Of a stretch of 64,000 bases of DNA, positions 11,491-23,312 are shown piece by piece; positions within the stretch are counted from its first letter, which is position 1; each line of letters begins with the position of its first letter. The position numbers were made by a program, and so were the translations under genes. Source of the DNA: Casuarina equisetifolia (lineage: Eukaryota; Streptophyta; Magnoliopsida; Fagales; Casuarinaceae). The notes under the pieces are model-generated. The model had not been told where the DNA came from. It saw only the letters and a program-made list of their open reading frames with translations, and searched no databases. The DNA lies in contig CM052356.1 in assembly GCA_028551475.1 (NCBI GenBank), forward strand, positions 24,207,884 through 24,271,883, in the 5' to 3' direction.

Positions 11491-12895
11491 GGTTCAAGAA
11501 CTTTCTCTCACAAGCCAAATAACAGCTTTACGGTAAGGGGGAAAAAAGGTAAGTAATACAGTCAACAAAATATGACCAAAGAAACCAATGACAGGGTGGC
11601 CCTCTTCCTTAATCGAATTACTATGATCATGTTTCCACGGTGGTGGAAGTCCCTTAGGCTCTTCAAACACATCTTGGTACGATTGTAGGAAGTCTTTCAA
11701 GGCCTATTCTTGCTCTGTCTGTTTTCATTGACTGAAGCCTTTGTAATTTGGAGGAGCAAGCACTGTCCCTTTTTTTAAATTTCCCTGGCCATCATAGACT
11801 CTTCAATCATTTGATTTGGCTGGATTTGTTCCCCCGAAGTTTCATTATTTTGTAACTCGGAAGGCTATAAGAAGCTGGGAAATGTCCCAAAGGATCATCC
11901 CTAGTGTGCCAAGTCACAGGGTTCCAAGGACTATAGCCATTCCTTGTAATGACAACAAGAAGAAGTCTACCTTAATGGCTACCCCTGGCAATGAAACCTT
12001 AAGCGCCAACCATTAACCTTCACTAGCACTTTTGTCACCATTGACCACCACGACTTTAAACGCCCCTTGTTTCCATTTCAAACCCATCTTTGAGCTGAGT
12101 TGACACTGAGGAAGTTATGGATACTTCCAAAGTCTACAAGAAATTGTATCTTGTATGATTAATCTCCCAATTTTTCCCAAGTTCTCGTTGTTTGTGAACT
12201 CTATGCCCTATATATAGCGTTGTCGGAAATCTCCAGTGTTTGCTCTGTTTCTAGAAGTTTGTCTTTGCTCACTCATCCTCCTTTGCTTCTTCTTTGTTCT
12301 CCATGTTCTTGGGGTTGATTCCTTACAAAAGGAATAATCTCTTATAGCAATGGTTTGGGCCGAATTTTTCACCATTGTTATAACATAGCTATCCATTAAC
12401 TCTGTTGATGGCAGCCTCTTGATCAATAATGGTGGTTTGGATGGTGCCGAAGACCCAACTGGATTCTTCTTCCCTGCGTTTTTTGGTTTGGTTTGTGCAC
12501 TTGAATTATCACCTCATAGAGCCTTGTGAGGCTAGTGGTGGCTGATAGGGTCTCTAGTCGACAAGCTTGAACATCAACTTTTTTGCTTTCCTTGAGACCA
12601 TTTATAAAGGAGCCAAGTTGCTGTATTTGGGTAAGCTTTCTGGCTCTCAAGAGCAATTTAGAGAATTTGCTTTTGTAATCTTTTATTCAGCTTGTTTGTT
12701 GCAACTTGGTGAGCTTGCTAAAGGGATCAAAGTACTAATTCGGCCCATCAATAAGGATTGTCCATGTGATTTGTTGACTGTTATATTCTTCCTTCAATGG
12801 TTGGAACCACCCGAGTATCCCTTTCCAAATCCCATAAAGCGAAGACAACCTTCTCCTTCTCCGATGCTTTGTTGTAATTAAAGAATTGTGTGCTA

Positions 12896-13480
12896 GCTGA
12901 TTTTATGAGCTCATGTAATGTGGATATATATAGTAATGAGTTAAACTATTTCTCCTATAAGAATGTGTTAATGTAAATCATATTGGTTTGATTATATCAA
13001 ATAAATGTTACCCTTGATTGCAAACAAAGCACTAGTTAATATAAACTAGAGTAAACTTTATAGAACTATGATAAGTCAAGACTATTTGATTAAGTATTTA
13101 TTAAGTTAAGTTGGCTAGGTCTCATCCTCTAGCTTTACATATATACACTTGAATCTATATATATTGAAATTGGGTGCTTTTAGGTCTTTAAGATATGTTG
13201 GGATAACGATTTATGGTTTTGCACTTAAAGTGTGTTTTAGTCATTCTACTATGACACAATGCCCTACTTGTATGTATATAAATCTTTGTAACCTTTGTAA
13301 CTAGTGCACCCTACCGAGCATGGTTTTATCACTGATTTCTTGTAAATTCAACATCTCATTAGTCAATGTTAAATTTAGAGTTATAGAGGAGAAGATCTAA
13401 GCCAAAAAAACACATTACACACAGAAAGTCAGGTATTTAATCTTTTTTTTTTTTATTTGTGTTCTTGAATACTTAATTTT
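12896..13480. other. AT-rich segment interrupting the gypsy gag remnant
   Basis: Gag-like translation stops near 13480 and resumes near 12890 with FFNYNKASEKEKVVFAL. The intervening sequence is AT-rich, has TATA-like strings (TGTATATAAATC at about 13272) and no coding potential. It could be a solo LTR or another small insertion, but I could not identify a clean target-site duplication. Confidence 0.3.
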
Positions 13481-13832
13481 GAACTCAGGACTGATGCATG
13501 ATTTTTGGGCTAAAACCTCGATTAAGGTGACTTTCATTCCAACATTGTGCACCACGGCACAACCATCCTTGTCAGATCCTTGCTCCCAGGGAAAGTCGAG
13601 TTTAATAACCTTGTGTTGCCAGCCAGTTGAATTTGCATTGGGCCCCGGGGCTTGTCATTCATCTGATCTTGATCAGTTTGCAAGTTATCGTCCGGGTTCA
13701 GAATGACATTGGCATTAGCACCATCAATTTTTCTGCGGATTGGTTCAAACATTCGCTGCAATCCTCCATCAACTCTTTGAATTTGCTTGTCCATCTCAAC
13801 TTCAACTCTTTGACTCTAGCCTCCGCTAATTT

Positions 13833-13846
13833 TGGCTCCAATACCA
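13833..13846 (-). other. tRNA primer-binding site of the gypsy fragment
   Basis: The minus strand reads TTGGTATTGGAGCC three bases inside the LTR end. This differs at two bases from the usual initiator-methionine tRNA site TTGGTATCAGAGCC, and both differences are transitions. Confidence 0.6.
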
Positions 13847-13849
13847 AAT

Positions 13850-14191
13850 TGTTAGGTGAAAGAGTAGCTGAACGTATGTTAGGAGGAATGAGTGGGAAAT
13901 CAAAGACACCAGTGAGCTTCTTTGTTTTATGACCTATGTTTGCAGTTGTATGAATTGGAAAAGGGTTGGTCCGGTTAGAAAGAAACCGGTACCTCACAGT
14001 AACGGTAAGAGTAATTTTCTTCATGCCTTCCATTACACAGGGTTGCCTTTCAATAAGACTCTGCTTGCGCTTAAACGCTTGTTGTCAGGACGTGGCTGTG
14101 GCCTTAACGATATGGGAACCGTGCATGGGGAGTTACAAAACATGGTGTTTAAGTTTCATGAAGCTCCTTAACATTAACTTACTAACTAACA
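13850..14191 (-). repeat. 5' LTR (by element sense) of the gypsy fragment
   Basis: The 342-base segment begins TGTTAG and ends CTAACA on the plus strand, a 6-base inverted terminal repeat typical of an LTR. It lies directly beside the primer-binding site. The partner LTR was not found in the window. Confidence 0.6.
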
Positions 14192-15525
14192 ATTAATCCC
14201 TCCTTACAACAACTTATAGAGCACGATACCATATCCTTGGAAAACAAAACAGAGGACATGCCCTTTACAAAAGAACATAGTTGACCTTCCCTTGTGATTG
14301 CCAACCTAAAGACATGACACCCTGCGCTTATGGTTAATGACATGTTACAATTCATATATATTCTATGTTGCAAATATATTAGACGATTATATTTTTTATA
14401 TGCGAAAACATCTCTCTTTTTAAGAATGATTATAAAAGAAAAATAAACCTTCTGATCAAAAAAATAAGAAGGGGTAGAAAGGTTTAAAGTCTTCCATATT
14501 CTTCCTTGCTTTTGTAAATTACAAGACGCTGTTAAAGATAGACCCTGTAATGTTTGGAAAACAATATCCCTGGTTGATTGGTGTTGACGATCATGTGGGC
14601 ACATGCATTTGTCTAAATAGAAATGCTTGTTCATGATTCTGTCAAATTTTGGTTGGTAGACCATCTTTATGCCTACTGCTTTTCGGCCTTGCTTTTTGGG
14701 GAATAAGCCGAACAGCTAAGGCTGAGGTGAAGGAAGTCCACGCCCCAGGCCCTTCTTCATCAGCATATACCAAATTCCAGCCTGAGGCATATGCCATTAT
14801 TAAAAGTAAAGAATTTGCGTCATTGGGGCCATATCCCTGGTGGTGAAATGCTTTGCATCCAACATGTGCTAGAATCAATACCAGGATGGAATGAACTATT
14901 ATTTGACAACGATTTGAATTGCACAATTGGGTAGTAATTCTATACGAGATTCCGGATTCAGCTTGACCTTTACCAAATTAAGGCGCAAGGATTCTGTTAA
15001 CTATTATACGCCAACAGCTAAAGAAGAGAACCAGGATAAAATAGTATTGAATGCTTCCTTCGGTTCGGTATTATATAGTGCGACATGAATATCAACCTCT
15101 ACTTTATGATTGTTGCAAAGACAGCTTTTTAAGCCCCTGCATCTTATAATAGGGAATGCTTGTGCTTAATAGAACGGTGCTTTTCTTCATGGACTTTTAT
15201 ATTAAAAAAAGACACTCTTCTTACTGTGAGAAAGTGGATTCATAAGCCTTGAAGCCAATTTACCAATTGACAAAAGAAAATGGTGCTCTCACAACCTACT
15301 TCTAGGGCATCTAAACAAGCAAGATTACCAACTGTGGAATTCCATCTATTTCACCAAGAATTGACAATAATTCTCTCACATTCAATAGAAGATATTACTA
15401 CAGGAAGGTACCAAATTAAAGTCGACGAACAACCAGCTCGGAAAAAGAAAAGAAAAAAAAATTGGAACACTCTGTTGCCGTGTCCTACTTTACCCGTTTC
15501 TTGAATGCGTTATCTGACAAGGAGT
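14192..15525. other. intergenic region, no gene seen
   Basis: Open stretches near 14182-14664 and 14642-14926 (minus) show no known motif. Sequence just before 15526 is probably the 3'UTR of the plastid L15 gene. Confidence 0.35.
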
Positions 15526-18500
15526 TCAAGCAGCAGCTTGTTCGGATGCTGCAGCAGCAGCAGCAGCTCTTTTCTTGGCAAAGTACTCTTCGGCACGTGC
15601 AATGTTCTTAGCAACTGATGGCTTTACCCACTTCTTTAGGCCGGGAAGAACAGTGAGGGAACAGCCAGCAGCCTCAAGTTTCTCTTTTGCTGATGCTGAA
15701 AAGGAACGAGCCTTTATGTTCAGCTTCACTTTCAGTTCCCCATCACCTAGTACCTGAAACCAATGGGCAAACAAAAATAGAATCCACGTAGAGATTCTCA
15801 TATATCATTTAAGTGATTCTCGCATCAGAGTTTTCCATGTTATCTATTTCATTATTTATGATAGATAATGCAATAAATATTCTGTTGTCTTCCAGAAGGG
15901 GAAATGAGTCATGAGATTGCATTAACTTAAACTACCACCATTCTTTTTTTATCCCAAATTAGTTGAGGCATGAAAGGGACTGAATGTATTTGGTGAATGG
16001 ACCTTGCATAGAGGTTGGTGATTGTCCAGGTCACGAAGAAGCCAATGCTAAGGAACTCTTTAAATATAAATGCTAAGTAACAATTGAAATCACATAACAG
16101 CCTTTTCTAATGAAAGTTAATCACATTATTGTTAATATCATTTTAGTTGGTGGGGGTTCAAAGATCTTTGGCAACCAAAAATACGCTCCATATGTAGCCT
16201 CCCCCAAGTATTTGGTAATTAAAAAATGAAACCCTAAAGGATAACCATCAAAGGGGTTATGGTAAAAGTTGGATTTTTCGGTCAATGCTTCATGAGGCAT
16301 CCTAAACTGTAAGCCAAAGAGCTACTTCGAAACCCTTATATAATCAAACCTAGTGTTAAAATTAAAAGTCCAATCCATAAGAAAAATAATACCAACATTT
16401 CTTGGGAACCAGGAGACAATTGCTTAGACAGGTCAAAGGTGGGATGTGAAAAACATTGAATCATGGAGCTTTGCTTAGACAGAATGGCACACAATACAGG
16501 AGGCCCCGATGCTAGTATATAATCTTTACCATTTTGATGCTGGTAAATTCCATGTCCTGATAATGCAAACAAGAAAGAATGCTTTCAAGTACTCCTGTCT
16601 CTATTATTCATTGCTCAGTTGCCTACAAACTACATCCCATTTGCATATCTCAATGCTCAAGTTTCACCATGCCAATGCATGCGAAACTGTGTTGACCCAA
16701 AAGCATATCACCCAATGACCTAGATCTGAACAAAAGAAATCCTACTAAGTATATGGGCATTTATGAACAAGCACCATCCGATAAGATGCTTGATCCTCCC
16801 TTCTCTTAGTCATCATATCCTTTTTCAAGCAATTGGGAGTACTTCATTGGCAGTTCAGTCAATGAAGATGTCACATTGTTTTAACAGACAGCTCTCAGCC
16901 TTATCTCATTACTTTATCAAAGCAAGCCTGGTTCACAGAGGGAGAGAGGCCTGCTATAAACTATTGTTGAAATTAGTTATCACCTGAAGGAAAATCTCCT
17001 TTCCTGTTTATGTTTTTAACCATTTTACAACCAAGGAGCAATCCCTTTAGTTTTCTCAAACATTAAGAAAGCACTCAGAAGAAAAGACGGTAGAAGTTCA
17101 CTTTCATATGGAAAGGGAAACCAACGCACAATAAATACATAGTTTCACTTGTACCTTTAGAGGAAGCCTCCTTTCTCTTCCTGATGGGTTAATCAAACGC
17201 TTCTGCTTTAACGACTCAAGAGACACCTCTTCCCCTTCTTGAAATCCCGCAGCTTCTATGTCCTTCAAGTTAACAGTGACAAACTTAGGCAAACCTGCAC
17301 TCATACCTGAAAAAGAAAAATGTCAATGAAACCGACATAATTTGCCGAACTCAAGCAAACATCTGATAATTTTACATCCATGATATGTGGCCGCTTGATG
17401 TAAAACCAAGAATGATAGACCGACATTATGTATAACATGTACAAGAAAGGACAAGATAACAGTCTGCTTTTCCAAGCTCACTCAACATTTCCCAATTGTA
17501 TTCTTAATGTCGTAAGGTAGAATCAGAACATTGTTCAATTATTAATAAGAAATAAAGCTATTAATTCTCTAACTCAAATACAATCACTAGGTTATGAACA
17601 ACCTAGAGAATGAAGTTTTGAACTGACATTTGGAAAAACAAGCAAAGCCTGTATATAGTCACTTTCTATTAACATAACTGAATTAGACTTCAATATATGC
17701 CTAATACAGAGACCAAGAGGCATATGCATTCAGGCTATTGCGTTTGTCCTAATCTCCTCACCGTGTTGTAGCGATCTCTATGCGGTTTCATGAAATGACA
17801 ACAACAGATGGGTAGCACATTACTCTTCGCACTTAGGGATTTCTATTTTTGTTTTCCAACTATTTCAGTTGCTCCAAGCAGCACGCTTGCTCGCGCTCAT
17901 CAAAAGACACAGCTGTGCTCTCAATTATTAAGAGATAGAAAATATATAGTGCAATGACACTTCCAGTACACTTCTGACGATGCTGATTGATTCTTAAACG
18001 AAAGGCGGGAAAGCAACCAAATCCATAAAAGGTGGTGTAAAATTATAGATATATCAGTTTGTAGAGAAACCAAATTTCCAACAATAATCAACGCCGCCCG
18101 CCACTTACACCACCCCCCCACCCCCAAAAAAAAAAAAAAATCCTCCCAAAAACCCATGCAACCAAAGCATTTCCTCTAATACATACAGCACGACATAAGT
18201 CTACCCAATCCAACAGCTCAGAGTTCTCACTTCAACTAGAACCAGAGATAGCCCCTTAATCAGAAACACAAACCAGAAAGAAAAGAAAAAAAATGTTTTA
18301 CCTCCTGCAATCCCTCTCAATTTGGGTATTCTCCGATAAAGCGGCATTTGCCCACCCTCAAACCCCCTCCTCACCCCGGGGCCAGACCTCGACTTCTGGC
18401 CCCTCATACCGAAACCACAGCTGTTCCCTTGTCCCGCCGATATGCCTCTCCCCTTTCTCTTTGCCTTCTTCCTCGAACCCGGTTGCGGACCCAGATTGTC

Positions 18501-18782
18501 AAGCCGGAACCGGACGCCGGTCGACTGAGCCTCAGCAACGGGTGAGGAGGCGGCATTGAGTACGATTAAGGGCCGTTTTCCATTACCCCTCCTGAACTGG
18601 GACTTGTGAGGTTGAAGCTGACAAGGGCATGGCTTCAACTTCGTCACGCTTCCCTGCGGTACAAGAAGAGAATGATGATTACGATGAGCATTATGCAACG
18701 GAAAGTGAATTTGAAAGGAGAAAAAGAACACCTTGAATAGGGAAGAAGGGAGTGTCGTTGAGAGGGCAAGCAGAGCTGCCAT
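15526..18782 (-). CDS. RPL15: plastid 50S ribosomal protein L15 (uL15c), nuclear gene
   Basis: Four exons are inferred: 18782-18732, 18653-18302, 17306-17155 and 15753-15526, giving 260 residues. The first roughly 65 residues are a Ser/Leu/basic plastid transit peptide. The mature part starts near [20 protein letters not shown] and shows uL15 hallmarks: [20 protein letters not shown], the [12 protein letters not shown] loop, [17 protein letters not shown], and the C-terminal block [20 protein letters not shown]. It ends in an Ala-rich tail. Phases match at each join (exon 2 to 3 splits a Gly codon). The first intron (18654-18731) was placed because LFK joined to GSV matches the plastid L15 leader I remember. 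Retaining it would add 26 residues without a stop, giving 286. The protein assembles into the chloroplast large ribosomal subunit. Confidence 0.93.
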
Positions 18783-18970
18783 GGACGCTTGTTGTGGATT
18801 GTGCTCGCCCTGCCCAGCATTGTCCAGCGGATAGGGGTAGAGGATATGGATCCTCTACGACCCCATTTTCGGCAGTGCATTTTGTGACCACGAATAGCTT
18901 CAAGCCACGTCAACTAGAAAAAAGAGGATGTAATTAAATGCTTTTTGTCAATAGAATCCTTCAGGTCCAG

Positions 18971-19046
18971 TGGGCCCATAGGATACCCAGTAAAGAGTTT
19001 AGGAAGATTGTGGCGGCCCAAAACATAGAGAGAAGGCTGCGGCCCA
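18971..19046 (-). promoter_or_regulatory. Site II (TGGGCC) motif cluster upstream of RPL15
   Basis: Three TGGGCC-type elements lie about 190-265 bases before the L15 start: TGGGCCCA at 18971-18978, and GGCCCA at 19015-19020 and 19041-19046 (TTGGGCC and ATGGGCC on the minus strand). Such Site II elements, bound by TCP factors, are common in promoters of plant ribosomal protein genes. The role here is inferred from position. Confidence 0.5.
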
Positions 19047-19201
19047 TTTACTTGCCTTTACACTCTCTTACAATTCAGAAAGAGGACAAATATGCGGTCG
19101 GTCTGCATGGACCAGCAGGCTGCTCCTTCTTTGGCAGATGCAGTCGATGCCCAGCTGAGAATGGTTATGAACGATAACCCTGTGCATCCCATTTTTGGAC
19201 T

Positions 19202-19351
19202 TCATCTACGCCAGTCATCAATATAATTAATGTCCTCATCATGGTGTATGAATACGATGGGAACTGGCCTGGACCCGGTTTCCACTACAGGAATATGGCA
19301 GTCTTCTTCACCATATCTGATCACATACTCAGAAACACTAACTTTTTTGCC
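19202..19351 (-). CDS. possible 3'-terminal exon of an unidentified gene
   Basis: After a CTTTGTAG acceptor the minus strand is open for 49 codons to a TGA. It reads GKKVSVSEYVIRYGEEDCHI then PVVETGSRPVPIVFIHHDED and INYIDDWRR. The composition is protein-like and the exon starts exactly at a splice site in phase 0. I could not identify the family or a clear upstream exon. A second coding-like minus stretch, after a TTTTGTCAG acceptor, runs from about 20120 to 19900 (RNILIEATLYGHPNSKRYER), but the two could not be joined with confidence. Confidence 0.32.
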   Translation of the reverse strand, partial: GKKVSVSEYVIRYGEEDCHIPVVETGSRPVPIVFIHHDEDINYIDDWRR

Positions 19352-19359
19352 CTACAAAG

Positions 19360-21431
19360 GGTGGTACATTTCAAGCAAATAACATGATCTCCTGAGGCAG
19401 GCAGGTTTCATAGTGTGCCTCTCCTGTTACTGGAATAACTAAGAAAATAGATCTACCTGAGAAGGGACAAACTTAAACTTCAACACTAACCTTACTGGTT
19501 TTGGGGGAGGAGATAGGCTCTATGAGTTAAGGAGCTAACTAAAAATTGAATGCCATAAAACGCATAACCAGTTTCTCTTGAATGTTATGGGAAAAAAGAG
19601 AAGGTGGATGTTTGACTAGGCTTTATGGATCATTCATTTTACACCCTTGCAAAAGACAACTTTTTTTTTTTTTTGGCTTTGTTATTTGTTGATGTGAAGT
19701 CTTGTTACTTTGTGTTTTTTTCTAGACACGAACTTTTACGACTTCAAATATGGAAAGGACCACCCAAGTATCAAGCTATACAGAAGTAGAGTGGTCCATG
19801 AATCAGCTGGGTTATAATGACATGGCTGTTGATTCTACCACTGTTCTGTCTTTGCTGAGTAGGTTGCTCGTGGCTCAGCTCTTCGTTGGAAAAGTAAGCA
19901 AAGAAAAAAAGGTAAAGAGTTCGTACCGCAAGAAGTCCCAAGTACTCAAGGTTGCCTCCATTATTTGTCCAGATTGTAGAAGGGCAGCAGTGATGCCACG
20001 TCCTGAACTGGGATACTGGTCTTCCCCAAAAGCTTCCAAGTCTCTTTCATATCTTTTGGAATTTGGATGACCATAAAGTGTTGCTTCAATCAAGATATTT
20101 CTGACCCTCCCATTGCTCTGACAAAACATTAAAAGGGTCCCTTTAATCGAACAGAAAGTTGTTGTTTCTTAAGTATCAAATGGAGAAACCACATGTTGAT
20201 TTCTACTCTAAATAAATATTCAACTCCTGTAAGAGTGAGTAGAAGTTTTTTTTTCCCATTAACCAAGAACCAAGGGACATAAACGATAAATATAAACACA
20301 TTGACAGGTTAAAGTGCGCAACTTTCTTCGTGGGTTATTCGTGTTAGATATTGTTGAATGAGTTTTAATCTATTTGGTAACCTTTTTCCTGTGCTGCCAT
20401 CGACAGCTTGTGCAGCTTTTCTGCTATCTCGTTTAAGCTCGTGTTTTGTCTAGTGGCAATCTTCATCTCTAAGAACCATGTATTCCGCTCCTGGAGATAC
20501 ATGTGACGTTCAATTCAAACCACTAGCAGTCACTAGTAGAGGAGACAAACGATAAAACAAAAGAAAGGAAATTAAAAGCAGTTCTGTGAAGTGATTGAAA
20601 ACAACCAGGTTGTTAATCAAGCAACAAGAACTTCCGAAGAATAAAACAAACACTTTCAAGGGATGGAGTGTATCTGTCGTAGATAAGATCTCAAGAAGCG
20701 TAATGGTTAGGAGGTGATCGTAACACTTCCATGATCCATGGCAATCTCAGGTTACCATGCTCCAGGAGGCCTCAAAAGTTGTATGCACAGTGGACCACAT
20801 GTAGAGCATGGTAATATGCCCTTCGCAAGCATGATAACTACAGCAGCAGTCTGCAGGGAGAGGCTTTTCTTCATTGGCCCTTAAGGTATATAATAAATGT
20901 CATCTGTCGCAATGCTGGGGCTTTGCTTTATTGCTAGAAGATGTGCAAAAGGACACGAGTCCATCTTCTGCCAAAATTTTCATAGCGATCTCATAACTAT
21001 TTTATGCATTTGAGGATATCATTGGGTGAGATACTACTAGTTCTAGGGCAATAGACCTAGCCCCCTTAGTAAAGGCAAAACTACCGCAACGTCCCTCTCA
21101 TGCCCTCCCGTCTCAACCAAACCAAATGAAACTACCTATAATATCTAAGCCTCTCTCTACCCCCACACTTCCTTCCTTTAAAGTCACGAGACCCACTGTC
21201 ACTTTGATCTTTCAATTTTCTGAGAGAAGACAGGATAGAAATGAGTCCAAAGGGGCCTGGCAGAAGAACTGATAGACAACTTTCAAAGCTCCTTTTCTAC
21301 CGCCTTCACTCAACTAACCTCTACATTGCAGTCTCAAACTGAAAGTCCTGCAATTTTCTAAAAACTTTAGTTATCTTCCCATCTGAAAGATTGTTATCCT
21401 TCTTATTTTTCTGTCTTTCTCTGTCGGTACA
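19360..21431. other. region between RPL15 and the JAGGED-type gene
   Basis: It holds ambiguous coding-like stretches on both strands at 19740-20130 (plus frame starting MERTTQVSSYTEVEWSM, minus frame described with the 19202 exon). None is assigned. The last 300 bases are the likely promoter and leader of the next gene. Confidence 0.35.
21137..21143 (+). promoter_or_regulatory. TATA box candidate of the JAGGED-type gene
   Basis: TATAATA in the context ACTACCTATAATATC is followed by a pyrimidine-rich stretch. A transcript start near 21165 would give a leader of about 270 bases before the split start codon at 21432-21433. Confidence 0.35.
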
Positions 21432-23312
21432 ATGTAGGTCTTCTCCACTACCACTTCCATACTTCTAATTATCTTCTCTACTACCCAGTGTTCTCTTACT
21501 CTAAATCCTTCTTGTGTGACTTTGGCGCTTCGTTGCTTTGCAGGAGACCCGAGGGGAACCCCTTGGACCTCAACAACTTGCCCGATGATTTTAGGGATCA
21601 CGGTAAACAGGTCTTCGAGGACAGCTCGCCATCTGGTACCACTGTTTTTTGATACTGCTATTGAAAGGGGAAAATAATACCCATATTGTTTTCTAGTACT
21701 ACTATTTTCTGATACTACTACTGAAGCAGCAAAAATGGTTCCCATACCCTTTTTAAATACATACTTAAGAAAACGAACGAAGAATAGAGAAAAATCAATT
21801 CTGGTTTCCACGGGTTTCTAGCGGAAAAGATTTTTCTGGATCTTTCAATGCTTGGATTCGTGGCGATAAACTAGTGCAATCATCTTGCCTAACTTTCTTG
21901 TACTTTTTTTTTTTTTCCTTTTACTCTTTGGAACTAAAAGCATCAAAATAGGAAATGATGAAGTAGGAGCTAAACACCATCGATCCAGCATTACCTCTTC
22001 GAATCCTTAACGATTTGGTTAATTAGGGTTCTTCTTTAGAGAAAGAAGGGTCTCGTCCAAGTTGCTCTAACTGGTTAGTTTTGGTTTCAGGCTATAGAAA
22101 AAAGAAGATCGGCGGAAAGGATGGAAAGGACGAGAGTGGGAAGGTCTACGAGTGTAGGTTTTGTTCCCTCAAGTTCTGCAAATCTCAGGCTCTCGGGGGA
22201 CACATGAACCGCCACCGCCAAGGCAAGTCCTTTCTGAGTTCCTTTCCGTTTGGCAAAGTAGTGGCTAGCTGGTAGTATTATTATATTTCAGACAATGGGT
22301 CACTGTTAGTCAATGATTTGGCCATGAAGCGTGGTCATGTCAATCTTTAGGAAAACAAAGCGTGGGAAGTTTGCTGAAGTTCTGGGTCTGAGGGTGTTGG
22401 ATTTGATTTGATTTGTGTGTTGGATGGTCAGAGAGGGAGACAGAGACGCTGAACCGGGCTCGTCAGCTGGTCTTCAGCACTGATAGCCTCGTTCCTCAAG
22501 GGGCCTCTCACCTGAGGTATGTATTAGCAGTATATATTACAATGCACTACCTCCGTCTTTCTTCTGTGTCTCTTCTTTTATCTTTTTCTTCATTAACTCT
22601 TCTTTCTTTATAAGAAGTTTAGTCGAGAAAAGAGAGATTAAATGTCTCGTATGCTACTTTGAACTAAGAGGGTTACTCAAGTGATTTGATCCAACAAGAA
22701 GGAATATTTAGTGTGTTTTTGAACGTTATAAACATGATGCCTCTTGATATTCGTTCCTATTCAGCAAAACCTCTGCTTGCTTTATTTCTTCTACTTCAAG
22801 GAAATTAATTAAGGACGCCCACTTGATATTGTGATCTTAGCTGCTGCCAACCAGTCACACCAGGAGGCTATCATCCAGCAAGCAACATTGGCGACCCAGC
22901 ATTGCCTCTCAGGTTCCCTAGATTCTTCCCCGCTTCTCCATCCACCCAGTTACCACCACCGACCCAAGCAGCACAACCACCTCAACCATATTTATATACC
23001 TCGCCCCCGCGCCCCATGTCCTTTCCTACACCTTATTCTCAACATCCAATGAACGATTATTTTGTTGGCCATGTCCTTAGTAGCAACCAACAGTGCAGCC
23101 ACCCAAACCTTAGCTACGCACTGGACTCTAGTTATACTTGCATTGGTGCACCGATTGGGCAAGGGTTTGCGCCCGGTAGCGGCCGGGGCTCGGACTTGCT
23201 GGGATCAGCAGGAGGAGGCTCTGGTAGAGAAGGATCACTGCACAATCAGGAGGGACTGAATTGGGGTCGGAGCCTTGCAGGGACACAGCAACGTTTGGAT
23301 CTTCCCCCATGA
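21432..23312 (+). CDS. JAG: JAGGED/STAMENLESS-type C2H2 zinc finger protein
   Basis: Five segments are inferred: 21432-21433, 21544-21635, 22091-22222, 22432-22516 and 22841-23312 (260 residues). The start codon is split: AT ends the first exon before GTAGGT, and G opens the next after TTTGCAG, giving MRPEGNPLDLNNLPDDF. LDLNNLP (residues 8-14) is an EAR-like repression motif. One zinc finger (residues 51-73, C53, C56, H69, H73, with QALGGH) is followed by the family signature RHRQERETETLNRARQLVF. A Pro-rich region and the YTCIGAPIG block follow. JAGGED proteins are nuclear regulators of lateral-organ and floral-organ growth. The third intron uses a GC donor. The end, LDLPP, stops one base short of the conserved frame. 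Confidence 0.9.

Larger units (their letters stand above)
11494..14191 (-). mobile_element. degenerate Ty3/gypsy LTR retrotransposon fragment
   Basis: Read on the minus strand, the order is LTR (14191-13850), a primer-binding site (13846-13833), a gag N-terminal part (about 13830-13480), gag continuing at about 12890-12430 (QLGSFINGLKES and TTSLTRLYEV resemble gypsy gag), a protease-linker region with many stops, and the start of the RT region (11700-11494: LLQSYQDVFEEPKGLPPPWKHDH-like, the usual lead-in to gypsy RT). Stops and frameshifts are frequent. Most of pol and the 3' LTR are missing. The interval 12896-13480 does not read as gag and may be a later insertion. Confidence 0.7.

Noticed and set aside
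13479..14171. plus-strand frames around 13479-14171
   Set aside because: They lie antisense to the gypsy LTR, primer site and gag start, which explain the region.
21371..21811. 146-codon minus-strand frame opposite the start of the JAGGED-type gene
   Set aside because: It is antisense to the LDLNNLP exon and shows no domain. The plus-strand reading is clearly the conserved one.
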